DNA from: RPQJ01 sp963712815
GTDB lineage: Bacteria; Pseudomonadota; Gammaproteobacteria; Steroidobacterales; Steroidobacteraceae
Reading direction: 5' to 3'
Assembly (NCBI GenBank): GCA_963712815.1
Contig: CAVQJL010000012.1
Span: 620,001 to 684,000 of the forward strand
Length of the DNA: 64,000 nucleotides
Shown: one piece after another, positions 1 through 10,916 of the stretch
Layout of the letters: the number at the start of each line of letters is the position of its first letter
How positions within the stretch are numbered: position 1 is the first letter of the stretch
Notes under the pieces: generated by a model
Seen by the model: only the letters and a program-made list of their open reading frames with translations
The model's database searches: none
Told to the model about the DNA's origin: nothing
Program-made: the position numbers and the translations under genes

Positions 1-1638
<1,638 letters not shown>

Positions 1639-1755
1639 CGGATCCGGAGGGCGATCTGGAACGCGACTGCGGCGGAGATGCCGCCGCGCGCGGGCCGACA
1701 TGATAGTCGAAATGGCCGGCCGGCCGTTGCGGGCGCCGGCAATTCAACGGACGAG

Positions 1756-2229
1756 TTAGAACTCGTCCTTGCCGGTAAGTTCCTTCTCGATGCGGTCGGC
1801 GCTCAGCATGACCGCCTCGATCACTTCCTGAAGCGTGCTGGCGTCGGCCGTGGCGACGACCGGTGCCGAGAACACCACGAGGTACTCGTCGGGCCCCTGG
1901 TTGACCTGCCAGGCCCCGAGGATCATCCGGGCATTCTCCTTCAGCAGGTAGCTGGCGAGTTCTGCGGGCGGCGCACCCGTGCCTCGGGAGGCGATCGACC
2001 ACACGTCGCGGATCTCGAGCTGGTCGATCTTGGCCGTTCCCGAGGCGACCCAGACCAGCTGGCTGCGGCCGTCGGCCACGTCGTACTTCAGACGGAAGTC
2101 ACCCTCGTCGACGATGTAGGTGAGCCTGGCCTCCGCGAGGGCCTCCTCGACGCGCGTGTCGAGAGCCGGCTTCGCGGGGCTGTCCGGCTCCGCAGCGCGG
2201 GCACCGAGACCAGCCAGCAACAGGATCAC
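1756..2229 (-). CDS. YbjN-like exported hypothetical protein
   Basis: About 157 residues with a hydrophobic export leader (ILLLAGLGARAAE), then a compact alpha/beta region whose pattern (LTYIVDEGDFRLKYDV, later a helix ending ADRIEKEL) resembles the YbjN / type III chaperone-like fold. No catalytic residues can be named. It follows the dienelactone hydrolase gene by a few dozen bases. The start is uncertain: GTG at 2229 gives a leader without positive charge, while a strong Shine-Dalgarno GGAGGG at 2267-2272 sits seven bases before an in-frame ATT at 2259. No in-frame ATG exists before the upstream stop. Function is unknown. Confidence 0.7.
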   Translation of the reverse strand: MILLLAGLGARAAEPDSPAKPALDTRVEEALAEARLTYIVDEGDFRLKYDVADGRSQLVWVASGTAKIDQLEIRDVWSIASRGTGAPPAELASYLLKENARMILGAWQVNQGPDEYLVVFSAPVVATADASTLQEVIEAVMLSADRIEKELTGKDEF

Positions 2230-2271
2230 CGTGGCGTTGAACCCATGAAGGAAAGAAATCGAACGACCCTC

Positions 2272-3174
2272 CTACGAGCGCAGCACGCGATCGAACAGTT
2301 CGATCGTCCGGGTCCAGGCCAGCTTCGCCGCCTCCGGGTCGTAGCGCGGCGTGGTGTCGTTGTGAAAGCCGTGCTGAGTGTCGGGGTAGAAATGCGCAGT
2401 GTGCGTCACGCCTGCCGCCTTCAGCGCGGTCTCGTACGGCGGCCAGCTCGCATTCACCCGCTCGTCGTTGGAGGCAAAGTGCAGCAGCAGCTGCGCCTTG
2501 ATCGCCGCGACGTTTTCGAGCGGCGGCGCGCTGCCGTAGAAAGGCACCGCCGCGGCGAGGTCGGGCAACGCCACCGCCAGGCGGTTTGCGATCGCGCCGC
2601 CGTAGCAGAACCCGACGACGCCGAGCCGATCGTTCGTGCCGGGCTGTGCGCGCAGGTAGCGCGTGGCGGCGATGAAGTCCTCGAACGCCTTCGGCTGCTC
2701 GAGCTTCTGGAACAGGGTGCGCGCCTGGTCCTCGTCGCCCGGGTAACCGCCGAGCGGAAACAGCGCATCCGGCGCGAGCGCCACGAAGTTCTCGAGCGCG
2801 ACCCGCCGCGCCACGTCCTCGATGTGCGGGTTGAGCCCGCGGTTCTCGTGCACGACCAGCACCAGCGGCAGCAGTCCGCTCGCCTTCGCGGGCCGCACGA
2901 GGTAGCCACGCGCCCGACCGTGGCCCTGGGGCGATTCGTACTCCACGTAGCGCGCTTCGAGCCGCGGATCGGTCGGCGCCACCTGCTGGGCCTCGGCAAA
3001 GCGCGGACTCAATGCGCCGAGGAGTCCCGCGGCCGTCACCGTGCCGACCGCGAACTTCCCCAGTCTCTCGAGGAACGTGCGCCGGTCGATGTCGCCGTGC
3101 ACGTACTGGTCGAAGACCAGCAGCACCTCGGGATCGAAGTCACTCGCGCGCGGCATCTGCGGTTTATCAGTCAT
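2272..3174 (-). CDS. Tat-exported dienelactone hydrolase family protein
   Basis: A 300-residue alpha/beta hydrolase. The N-terminal 60 residues contain DRRTFLERLG followed by a hydrophobic stretch and AEAQQ, a plausible twin-arginine signal, so the enzyme should act in the periplasm. The nucleophile elbow is GFCYGG (Cys nucleophile, typical of dienelactone hydrolases), with a late Asp-containing strand (FASNDERVN) and the His in TQHGFHND completing the triad. Family members hydrolyse dienelactones in chlorocatechol breakdown, but many paralogues act on other esters, so the substrate is open. I chose the ATG at 3174, preceded by AAGGGGGG, over a longer reading that adds 17 unlikely residues. 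The YbjN-like gene follows closely. Confidence 0.9.
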   Translation of the reverse strand: MTDKPQMPRASDFDPEVLLVFDQYVHGDIDRRTFLERLGKFAVGTVTAAGLLGALSPRFAEAQQVAPTDPRLEARYVEYESPQGHGRARGYLVRPAKASGLLPLVLVVHENRGLNPHIEDVARRVALENFVALAPDALFPLGGYPGDEDQARTLFQKLEQPKAFEDFIAATRYLRAQPGTNDRLGVVGFCYGGAIANRLAVALPDLAAAVPFYGSAPPLENVAAIKAQLLLHFASNDERVNASWPPYETALKAAGVTHTAHFYPDTQHGFHNDTTPRYDPEAAKLAWTRTIELFDRVLRS

Positions 3175-3251
3175 GGGCGCCCCCCCTTGTCGTGCGCGGC
3201 AGACTAACCCAACCGTGCCGCCCACCGGAACCTGGTCCGCGCGCCGGCCGC

Positions 3252-4121
3252 TCAGTTCAGGTCCCGCTGCAGCACGTCATCCGCGTCGACCCGGACATTC
3301 GTGACGTTGCGGAAGGCCAGGTCATCTTCGACTCCCAGGACGTCTTCGTCGCCATTGCAGGTCAATGCCAGCGTGTAGTCGCCCGCCGGCAGAAACCGCA
3401 ACGCGTACCAAGGCCTCGCGATGACCGGATCCACCACGCGGGTCGTGACCAGGGGCCCGGCACCGGAGCCATCGAGATCGTCCGGCTGCGCATCGGCGCC
3501 CGAAAACAGATAGACGGCCCCGCCCGTGGCGAGGAAAGTGCCGGCGGGACAAGCGACCGTGACGACGCCCTCGATGCGCGCCGCATCGTCCGTGCGGATC
3601 GCACGCAATCGCGGCGCCAGCGTGTACTCGGCGCTGGCTTCGTCGAATTTCAGGGACTGCCGAAGATCCAGCATGATCGTCAGCTTCTCCAGGCTCCGCT
3701 CCTCGTCCTCGACCAGGAAATCGACGGCGGCGAACTCGCCATCCGCGAGCAGCAACGAATACTCGTCGCTGCCAGCCCGTACGGCGTTGTCGTCCTCATC
3801 GTCGTCGAAGAGCAGTCGAACTCCGGTGTACCGTCCGGCCGGCAATTGTTCATCCGTGAACAGTCGCAACGGGTCGCCGTCCTGCAGATCGATCAGGTCG
3901 ATGACCTCGCCCGTGCGGAACTCCAGCGTCGCGCTGGTGCCGTCATCCCTGCGGAAATCGAGTCCGAGGACCCTGGCCTCGACGCTGCTGATGTCGGGGT
4001 CGGCCGGCGCGTCCGTGCCGAGGTCGGCCGTGAAGCGCGCATCACAACCGCCGAGAACCAGTCCCAGCGCAATCACGCGCAGGGCCGTCCGGATTCGTCC
4101 GAATTCGAGTTCGAACTGCAT
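3252..4121 (-). CDS. DUF4382 domain lipoprotein
   Basis: 289 residues. The leader ends in LVLGGC, a lipobox, so the mature protein should be anchored to the outer membrane through the Cys. The next about 140 residues (VEARVLGLDF, then a region with LPAGRYTGVRLLFD) match the DUF4382 pattern, a beta-sandwich found in many environmental Gram-negative bacteria. The second half has a carboxypeptidase-like all-beta look (FLPAGDYTLAL). No enzyme motif is visible. The start is the ATG at 4121, which places the lipobox at a normal distance; 64 upstream residues in the same frame are Arg/Cys-rich and not credible. Role unknown, likely a surface or periplasmic structural lipoprotein. Confidence 0.8.
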   Translation of the reverse strand: MQFELEFGRIRTALRVIALGLVLGGCDARFTADLGTDAPADPDISSVEARVLGLDFRRDDGTSATLEFRTGEVIDLIDLQDGDPLRLFTDEQLPAGRYTGVRLLFDDDEDDNAVRAGSDEYSLLLADGEFAAVDFLVEDEERSLEKLTIMLDLRQSLKFDEASAEYTLAPRLRAIRTDDAARIEGVVTVACPAGTFLATGGAVYLFSGADAQPDDLDGSGAGPLVTTRVVDPVIARPWYALRFLPAGDYTLALTCNGDEDVLGVEDDLAFRNVTNVRVDADDVLQRDLN

Positions 4122-4149
4122 GAGGAATGTTTCTCGAGTCGCGGTGCGC

Positions 4150-4806
4150 TCACGGTTGCACTGGCTGCCTGCGCACAACGCCCGCAATGGCCGTGTGCGG
4201 CGCCTGCCAGCCCGGCCCGTCGAACCACGGATCGCCCTGCAGGCAGGCGACCAGCATATCAAGCGAGTCCACGCCCCAGAACAGCCGGCCGTCCACTTCG
4301 AAGGTCGGAACACCGAATATTCCCTTCGAAATGGCCGCCTCGGTGGCTTCCCTCAGGTCCGCCTTCACCTCGAGCGAAAGCGGGTCACGCTGCGGCGCCA
4401 GGCGTCGGGTCAGCCCGGCCAGCCGGGTTGCCTCGTTGGCATCGCCGCCGCCCTGCCAGACGTGCCTGAAGACTTCCTCGCAGACCGACCGGCCTGGTGT
4501 CCCGCCGGCCGGCGCGCAGGCCGTCGCGAGGCGGAGCAGGGCCAGCGGGTTGAACGGGTGTTGCGCCGGCGTCCGAAGCGTCACGCCGTGGCGGTGCGCC
4601 ATCCAGGCGACGTGGCGGAACGTCCATGCGCGCTTGGGCTCGATCTCGGCCGGCCCCTTCTGGCCCCACCGGCCGAGCAAGCCCGCAAACAGCACCGGTC
4701 GATAGCGGGTCGTGACGGGCAGGCCGTCGAGCGCCTCGGGCAGTCGCTCGAATGCGAGGTAGGCGTAGGGCGAGATGACGTCGAACCAGAACGTGAGATG
4801 TTTCAT
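4150..4806 (-). CDS. 2-hydroxychromene-2-carboxylate isomerase-like (DsbA/GST-kappa fold)
   Basis: 218 residues, the usual length for the family. It opens with LTFWFDVISPYAYLAFER, the hallmark of the kappa-class GST / 2-hydroxychromene-2-carboxylate isomerase group, where the Ser of DVISPYAY takes the place of the DsbA active Cys. A later KGIFGVPTFEVDG holds the conserved cis-Pro loop. In naphthalene breakdown the family interconverts 2-hydroxychromene-2-carboxylate and its benzylidene pyruvate isomer using glutathione. No other naphthalene genes are adjacent, so the true substrate may differ. No leader, so cytosolic. Confidence 0.85.
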   Translation of the reverse strand: MKHLTFWFDVISPYAYLAFERLPEALDGLPVTTRYRPVLFAGLLGRWGQKGPAEIEPKRAWTFRHVAWMAHRHGVTLRTPAQHPFNPLALLRLATACAPAGGTPGRSVCEEVFRHVWQGGGDANEATRLAGLTRRLAPQRDPLSLEVKADLREATEAAISKGIFGVPTFEVDGRLFWGVDSLDMLVACLQGDPWFDGPGWQAPHTAIAGVVRRQPVQP

Positions 4807-4865
4807 TCACGACACTCCACGAGGCAGCCCGCGGACGGGTTCACAGGACAAGTGCAGGGTGTGGA

Positions 4866-5379
4866 TCAGGGCCTCGAGTCGCCGCCAGGCGACGCGCCTG
4901 GGCTGCGACCGTCCGCATCGGCGGCAAACTGCACCGGCACGGGACCTCGACGCCGGGTACGGACCACGACCGTGCCGGCGAGCTTGTCGTGCCACCCTTG
5001 CTTGCGCGGATCGAAGGCCACCCAGAGGATCCCGAGCATGAACGGAATGATGGAGACGTAATAGGCGAGGTAACGGCCCACCAGTTGCCCGGTGCCAGGC
5101 GTGTCGCCGGTTCGGGCATCCACGATGCGCGCCCCGATCGGCGATCTTGCCGGGCGTCGCCTGGCGGTAGACCCAGAAAAGCACCACCGCAACCGCCGGC
5201 AGAAGCCAGTTGATCAGGAAATCGGCAGGCCCGTGGATCCAGTCGGTCGAGGACCAGTACTGACGGCCGTAGATCGAGGTCACCAGGGGCACGGTGATGC
5301 ACAGGAGAAGCAGCGTGTCGATCAGTGCTGCACCGACCCTCGGCCAGAAGCCAACGTACTCGAGATCCTCGGTCTGCAC
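4866..5379 (-). CDS. RDD family membrane protein, one frame break
   Basis: Read through one inserted base near 5140, this is a 170-residue RDD-family protein. The N-terminal half (EDLEYVGFWPRVGAALID, TM segment LLLLCITVPLV, TM segment INWLLPAVAVVLFWVYRQ) leads into the conserved ATPGK signature. The frame then breaks, and the expected continuation IGARIVDARTG plus a third TM segment (YLAYYVSIIPFMLGILWVAF) and KQGWHDKLAGT follow one frame over. The observed GCCGATCGG would read correctly as GCGATCGG. RDD proteins are small inner-membrane proteins, some shown to be ion antiporters; the role here is unknown. The start is a GTG at 5379 with GAGG five bases upstream. Confidence 0.75.
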
Positions 5380-5699
5380 GTCCTCGTTCTCCCTGTTCGC
5401 CCGGTCCAACCGGGCTTCCTGTGCGGTCGCTGCCGGGGTCGGGGCGTTTCCCTCGATGGCGCCGCAGGGTCGCGCATCCTGGTCCCGCACGACGACCCTG
5501 CACGTGGAGACTAACTGTGCATCCCGGGGCCCGTCACCCGAAACCCGCGTGACGCCGCGGCCAGGGTCGCGGCACGGATCGCACGGCCCGGGCGCCTCCG
5601 GTCTCGCGAGGGAGCGGCTGACGCTGCCGCCTGCGCAGAACCAAAGTATCCTGAGCCCACTCCCCGGCCCGACGGACGACCGCCCTGCGAGGTCAAGCA
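5380..5699. other. Divergent intergenic region, no gene recognised
   Basis: About 320 bases between the RDD gene and the serine hydrolase gene, which point away from each other. I see no credible coding sequence, RNA fold or clear -35/-10 pair. Both genes must be promoted from here. The only clear signal is a GAGG ribosome-binding site just before 5700. Confidence 0.5.
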
Positions 5700-6929
5700 A
5701 TGGCTGACAGCCGCGCCCACGCGCGAACCGACCGCTCCGCCGACGGGCGCCGACGCGTCCGGCCAAACGCCTTGAACGGTGCGGCCCGCTCATGGGTCAT
5801 GGCCGCATGGCTGGGCGTAGTCGCCTGCCCTGCCCTTGCGGCCGACTACGTGCCCCCGCGCGGTGCGTGGGCGACGCGCGCGGCTGTGGATGCCGGCTTC
5901 GACCCGGCACGACTCGACGCCGCCGTCGAACTCGCGAAGCAGAAGACCGTCGCCGAGCCCCGCGATCTCGGCCCCGTGATCCTCGCCCACTACGCGGCAC
6001 GCGAACCGGGCTACCGCGTCCTCGGGCCCACCGGCACACGCGCGGGCGGCAGCGGCCTCGTGCTGCGCGGCGGTTACGTCGTTGCGCAGTGGGGCGAGGT
6101 CGAGCGCCCCGAGATGGTGTTCAGCGTCGCCAAGAGCGTGCTCGCGACCGTCGCCGGCGTCGCTGTTGCCGATGGCCGCATCGCCAGCATCGACGACCCG
6201 GTTGCGCGCTACGTGCCGGAGCCGTTGTTCACGGAAGGCAACAACGGCACGATCACCTGGCGGCATCTGCTCGAGCAGAGTTCGGACTGGCGCGGCACGC
6301 TCTGGGAGGTGCCGGACTGGGCGGATCGCCCGACCGGCGTAACGCTTCGGGACTGGCAGGAGCAGCCGCGCGTCCCCCCCGGCACCGTGCACGAGTACAA
6401 CGACGTGCGCGTCAACCTGCTGGCACTTTCGCTGCTGCACGTGCTGCGCGACCCGCTGCCACGCGTGCTGCGCGAGCGCATCATGGATCCGATCGGCGCC
6501 TCGTCGACGTGGCGCTGGTACGGCTACGACAACTCGTGGGTGGAGATCGACGGCCTGCGCATGCAGTCGGTGTCGGGCGGAGGCCACTTCGGCGGCGGGT
6601 TGTTCATCTCGACGGCGGATCTCGCGCGCTTCGGCCTGCTCATTCAGCGCGACGGCCGCTGGGGCAGCACCACGGTCGTGGATCCGCGATGGATCCGCGC
6701 GATGACCGAGCCGTCGAAGCCCAAACCCGATTACGGCCTGCTCTGGTGGCTCAACACCGAGCGCAAGGCGATCCCGGCGGCGCCGGCCACGGCATTCTGG
6801 GCGCTCGGATTCGGTGGCAACTACGTCTATGTCGATCGCGAGCACGACCTGGTGATCGTGCTGCGCTGGGTGCCGGACGGGAATGGCGCGGCCGTCGTCT
6901 CGGCGTTCATCGATGCCCTGGTCGACTGA
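5700..6929 (+). CDS. Exported serine hydrolase (class C beta-lactamase/esterase family)
   Basis: 409 residues with an N-terminal extension, then a leader (WVMAAWLGVVACPALA). The catalytic SxxK tetrad is FSVAK at residues 141-145 (Ser142, Lys145). The second motif sits at HEYNDV (Tyr233); the usual YxN triad reads Y-N-D here, so the Asn is displaced. GFGGN near the C-terminus sits where the third motif KTG/HxG normally lies. These enzymes are periplasmic penicillin-binding-protein-like esterases, D-peptidases or amidases; resistance activity is not implied. The start is ATG 5700, preceded by GAGG. The gene converges on the kinase-like gene. Confidence 0.88.
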   Translation: MADSRAHARTDRSADGRRRVRPNALNGAARSWVMAAWLGVVACPALAADYVPPRGAWATRAAVDAGFDPARLDAAVELAKQKTVAEPRDLGPVILAHYAAREPGYRVLGPTGTRAGGSGLVLRGGYVVAQWGEVERPEMVFSVAKSVLATVAGVAVADGRIASIDDPVARYVPEPLFTEGNNGTITWRHLLEQSSDWRGTLWEVPDWADRPTGVTLRDWQEQPRVPPGTVHEYNDVRVNLLALSLLHVLRDPLPRVLRERIMDPIGASSTWRWYGYDNSWVEIDGLRMQSVSGGGHFGGGLFISTADLARFGLLIQRDGRWGSTTVVDPRWIRAMTEPSKPKPDYGLLWWLNTERKAIPAAPATAFWALGFGGNYVYVDREHDLVIVLRWVPDGNGAAVVSAFIDALVD

Positions 6930-6969
6930 CCGCCGCGACTGACCGACAACATTCGATTGAGGCTTCGCA

Positions 6970-9387
6970 CTAGCGCCCGAGTCCGCCCCCCGGGTCGAGG
7001 GGCGGCCATTGGTCCGGCCTCGCGCCATCGCAGGCGTTGCGGCGGATCAATTCTTGGCTCGGCGTGAAGCCGAGCTCGCAACTTCGCACGCACAGGATGC
7101 GGAACATCGCGGCATCGAGCCCGGTCGTCTCGTGGTATGCGCGCTCGAGGCGGGCCCACCGGGAAGCAGGGATCCGCCTTGCGCTGAGCGCAAACGAGCT
7201 GCAGTCGCCGCTCGCGGCGCAATCTTCGAGGGAGCGGGCAACGAGAGCGCAGTCCGCTCGACTGAGCGGCCGCACGGGCGCCCGCGTTCGCTCGACCACG
7301 ATGTTGCCTGCTGCGCTCAGCGTGGCGAGACGATGCTCGCCATTCCAGTTGCCCAGATCGATCCGCACGCCCGCGCTCGACGCGGAGACGACGGTTTGAC
7401 TCGAGCCGGCCCACAGCGACGCGACCCGGCGCAACTGGGGCGGCGATCCGGCACGCAGCTCGAGCCAGAACGGCCTGCGCAACCCGCAGGGCGCCGCGGC
7501 GTCGTCGCAATGCGTGAACCCCACGAGCACGTCCCGGTCCGGAAATACCGCTCGATGCGCGAGCACGATGCTGTGCTCGCACAGCTCGGGCACGGTGTCG
7601 CCGTTGGGCAGGCCGATGCGCTGGCAGCCCCCGTCCGCGGCGGGGAGGATGCTCAATGCGCCGGCAACGGTCTCGATGGTCGTGTCGGTCGCTTCCAGCG
7701 ATTGCTCGGAGATCGGCTCGGCGGCGGCCCACTCGAGCGCCGGGCGCGCCGCGACGGTCGGAACCGCCGCTGCCGGAGCGACATCCACGGTGGCGGGTGG
7801 AGCCACTTCGATCGCCGCGCCGGCTGGCAAGGCCGGCTCGCGGCCGGCATCCGTCGACAGCAGCAGGTACGCGGCGGGCAAGGCGAGCCCGGCAGCCGCC
7901 CACCACCACCGCCAGCGCGAATGGCGCGGGCCTGGCACCGTGACGCCACCGGACGGCGAGCGACCGGCATCCGGGACCCGCGGGACCGAAACGACCGGGT
8001 CGGTCCGGACGCGACCCGCCGGATCCGGTGATCGCCCGGGCGCGACACCCTGCGAGCGCAACCGGTAACGCGCCTCGGCTTCCGGGAGCCGCTGCAGTTG
8101 GCCCTGCTGCGCGATCGTCATCGAGACGTTCTTCTGGTGCGGCACGTCCCCGCGGTCGTTCGCGACCGGTTCGACGAGCCCGACCGCGCTGATCCACTGC
8201 CCGACCCAGGTGTCGTCCGGGACCGTCTCGAGGCGAGACAGCGAGTCGGGCCAGAGCGTCAGGCAGACCATGTCGCAGGCGGGTTCCCCGAACTCGACTC
8301 GAAGGCACGGCGGCCCGTCGGTCGTGACGGAGCCTCGCGCTACGCACGCGACACGACCGACCAGCTCGACACGCTCGCCGACGTGCCTGCAGCACTGCGC
8401 GAAGTCCGCCGCATCGACGACACAGCTCGACGGAAGGTACGGCGGACGCTCGTGCGCGGTCGGGTCTCCTCGCAGTTCGACGGAGACCGCCGGGATCCGG
8501 CGGCCGGCCAGCAGATCCTCGAGCGGCGGGATCGATTCGAAGGACGCCGCGCAGACCGACGCCAGGTCCCGCGCCCGCTGCTCGAACCCAGGTTCGCGGC
8601 CCAGCAGGGCGAGGATCGCCGAGTGCGCCGGATCGGCGAAGTCGGCCGCTCGCAGGAGGAACGCATCGTCGCCGCTTCCGGTGAGCTCCCACAGGTCCGG
8701 GCGGACGCTGAGCGCCCGCAGCGCCAGGTCGATCACCGCGAACGAGAAGATGTCGAGGCTCGTGTCGAAATGCCGCGATTGCCGTCCCGGGTGCTGGAAA
8801 TTGCGTTGGCCAAGTTCCGCGCTGCATAGCGGTGCCAGCTCAGGCACGAACAGGCCGTCGTAGTCGATCAGCCGCAGGTTGCCATCGCCCTGCACGATGA
8901 CATTGGACGGCTGGATGTCACCGTGGGCGACGCCCTTGGCGCGAAGGTGCATCGCAAGCCGGCGCAGCGCGAAGCGAAGTTCCAGCAGCGCGTCGGTATC
9001 GTGACGGCGCTCCGCGACGTACGCGGCCAGGGTCGGACCTTCCACCCATTCCGTCCGCACGATCGGGTACGTGCCGCTTTCGGTGGTGATGCCCTCCGGC
9101 TGGAACCGGCAATCGACGAAATAGGGACTGTTGATCCGTCCGAGGTGCCGCTCGATCGCGCCATAGCGCACGGGCAGCAAGTCGAGTTCCTTGTGAAAGC
9201 AACGAACCGCGTACTTGCCCGCACTCGTCACGACCGCGAACGTCAGCGCGAACGTGCCGCCGTACACGGCGGGCAACCCGGGCCCGCGCGTGCAGAGGGT
9301 CCCCTCGCCGAGCTCGGGATCCGACAGCACCGCGCCCAGGTTGAGCTGGAGTGCGTCCGCGTACTCGCCGAATGAGGGGTAATGCAT
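6970..9387 (-). CDS. Atypical membrane-anchored protein kinase-like protein
   Basis: 805 residues. Residues 40-290 form a kinase fold: the catalytic loop is HGDIQPSNV (Asp157, Asn162) and the metal motif is IDYDG at 174-178 in place of DFG. The beta-3 position reads YAVRCF, with Arg where the ATP-binding Lys normally sits. Residues 337-430 look like a small OB-type beta-barrel (GERVELVGRVACVARGSV). A Pro-rich linker leads to one TM segment near 491-510 (WWWAAAGLALPAAYLLL). The C-terminal 290 residues are rich in Cys and should be periplasmic. This suggests a signalling receptor turned inside to outside, or a pseudokinase. An ATG eight codons upstream is possible. Intact, unlike many neighbours. 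Confidence 0.8.
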   Translation of the reverse strand: MHYPSFGEYADALQLNLGAVLSDPELGEGTLCTRGPGLPAVYGGTFALTFAVVTSAGKYAVRCFHKELDLLPVRYGAIERHLGRINSPYFVDCRFQPEGITTESGTYPIVRTEWVEGPTLAAYVAERRHDTDALLELRFALRRLAMHLRAKGVAHGDIQPSNVIVQGDGNLRLIDYDGLFVPELAPLCSAELGQRNFQHPGRQSRHFDTSLDIFSFAVIDLALRALSVRPDLWELTGSGDDAFLLRAADFADPAHSAILALLGREPGFEQRARDLASVCAASFESIPPLEDLLAGRRIPAVSVELRGDPTAHERPPYLPSSCVVDAADFAQCCRHVGERVELVGRVACVARGSVTTDGPPCLRVEFGEPACDMVCLTLWPDSLSRLETVPDDTWVGQWISAVGLVEPVANDRGDVPHQKNVSMTIAQQGQLQRLPEAEARYRLRSQGVAPGRSPDPAGRVRTDPVVSVPRVPDAGRSPSGGVTVPGPRHSRWRWWWAAAGLALPAAYLLLSTDAGREPALPAGAAIEVAPPATVDVAPAAAVPTVAARPALEWAAAEPISEQSLEATDTTIETVAGALSILPAADGGCQRIGLPNGDTVPELCEHSIVLAHRAVFPDRDVLVGFTHCDDAAAPCGLRRPFWLELRAGSPPQLRRVASLWAGSSQTVVSASSAGVRIDLGNWNGEHRLATLSAAGNIVVERTRAPVRPLSRADCALVARSLEDCAASGDCSSFALSARRIPASRWARLERAYHETTGLDAAMFRILCVRSCELGFTPSQELIRRNACDGARPDQWPPLDPGGGLGR

Positions 9388-9490
9388 GTCGTCGACCCGG
9401 GGCATCACAGGCCGCTTGCGACGGCCGCTGAACGCATGGGACGAGTCTTAACACGCACGAGCCGGGCCTCAAAGCGCCGGCGGGCCGCAA

Positions 9491-10589
9491 TTACCGTCGT
9501 CCGCAAGTCCTGCAACCGGGGTCGCGCAGGACCTCGAACTCATCGAAGCGGCTGCGCAGCGCGTCGTAGCGGATCATGCGCCCGACCAGGGGATCACCGA
9601 CACCGAGCAGCAGCTTCAGGGTCTCGGTCGCCTGCAGCAGCCCGATGATGCCCGGCACGACACCGAGCACGCCGGCTTCGGCGCACGACGGCGACAGTTC
9701 CGGCGGTGGCGACTCGGGGTACACGCAGCGATAGCACGGTCCGGAATACCCGGGACTGGCGGGCCAGAACACGCTCACCTGGCCCTCGTAGCGGAACACC
9801 GAACCGTGCACGTTCGGGATGCCCAGCGCGACGCACGCCTCGTTCACCGCGTAGCGCGTCGCGAAATTGTCGGAGCCGTCGATCACGACGTGCTGCCCGG
9901 CGAGCAGTTCGCGCGCGTTCGCGGCCTCGAGCCGCACCGGGATCCCGGCGATCTCCACGCCGGGATTGAGACCGCGCAATGCGGCGGCCCCGGAATCGAT
10001 CTTCAGCGCTCCTTCGTCCGCATCGCCATGCAGGACCTGGCGCTGCAGGTTGCTGCGCTCGACGCGGTCGTCGTCCACGAGCGTAAGGCGGCCGACCCCG
10101 GCCGCGGCGAGGTACAGCGCGGCCGGTGAGCCGAGTCCGCCTGCACCGACGAGCAGTACCCGTCCGTCGCGCAGTTTCCTCTGCCCATCCTCGCCGATCC
10201 CGGGCAGCGCCAGCTGGCGCGCATACCGCCCCCAGTCGAGGTCGCCGCCGGTTCGCGGCGGGGTCGTCGGCAACCCGCATCGTCGCCAATGATCGAGGCC
10301 CCCGGCGACCGACACCACGGACTCGTAGCCCAGCTCTGCGAGTCGCTGCGCCGCCGACATCGAGCGCGAGCCGCTCGCGCACAGCAGCAACAGCCTCGCG
10401 CGCCGATCCGGCGCAAGTTCGGCAATGCGTGACTCGAGATCGCATCGCGCGACGTGGACGGCGCCCTGCGCCGAGCCGGCCAGCAGTTCGGGCGGGTCGC
10501 GCACGTCGATCAGCAGCGCGCCTCCGCATCACGAGCTCGAGCGCTTCACGCGGACTGACTTCGCGGACTGCGTCCGAGGCGGGATCCAC
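9491..10589 (-). CDS. moeB: Rhodanese-MoeB/ThiF adenylyltransferase fusion, one frame break
   Basis: Corrected length 365 residues. The N-terminal about 105 residues are a rhodanese domain (LLIDVRDPPELL, with the persulfide loop CASGSRS), which should carry a sulfane sulfur. The rest is a MoeB/ThiF/E1-like adenylyltransferase with nucleotide motif VLLVGAGGLGSPAA and two zinc Cys pairs (CYRC and CRTC). It would adenylate the C-terminal Gly-Gly of MoaD, encoded just upstream, and may hand it sulfur. One extra base near 10521 splits the first 25 residues from the rest. The start is a GTG at 10589; a TTG at 10595 overlapping the moaD stop is possible. In human MOCS3 the rhodanese domain is C-terminal; here it is N-terminal. 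Confidence 0.88.
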
Positions 10590-10591
10590 GT

Positions 10592-10872
10592 TCAACCACC
10601 CGCCACCGCGGGCAGGATGCTCACGATCTCGCCCGGGGGCACCGCGCGTCGCCAGCCCCGACAATCCCCGCACGTTCGCGCGACCCACGAAGACGTTGAC
10701 GAACGGACGCAACTCGCCACTCGGGCGTGAGCAGCCTGTGCACGAGCTGCGGGTGCCGGGCGCCCAACTCGCTCAGCACATCGGCCACCGTACCCGCCGC
10801 GACGCGCAACTCGTGTGCGCCTCCGGCAAAACCCTGCAACGGCGCCGGGATTCTCACCAGGATATCGGTCAT
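10592..10872 (-). CDS. moaD: Molybdopterin synthase small subunit MoaD, two frame breaks
   Basis: With two single-base insertions removed (near 10720 and 10641) the gene gives a 92-residue ubiquitin-like MoaD. It begins MTDILVRIPAPLQGFAGG, continues GELRPFVNVFVG in a second frame and ends PPGEIVSILPAVAGG in a third. The terminal Gly-Gly is the site that MoeB adenylates and that later carries the thiocarboxylate used to make the dithiolene of molybdopterin. Three separate frames each yield the expected family segment in the right order, which is strong evidence for read errors. It overlaps the rhodanese-MoeB start region. No moaE is in the window. Confidence 0.85.
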
Positions 10873-10916
10873 GGCGGGATTGTAGGCCACGGACGCGCTG
10901 TGCTCCCGCGCTGGTC

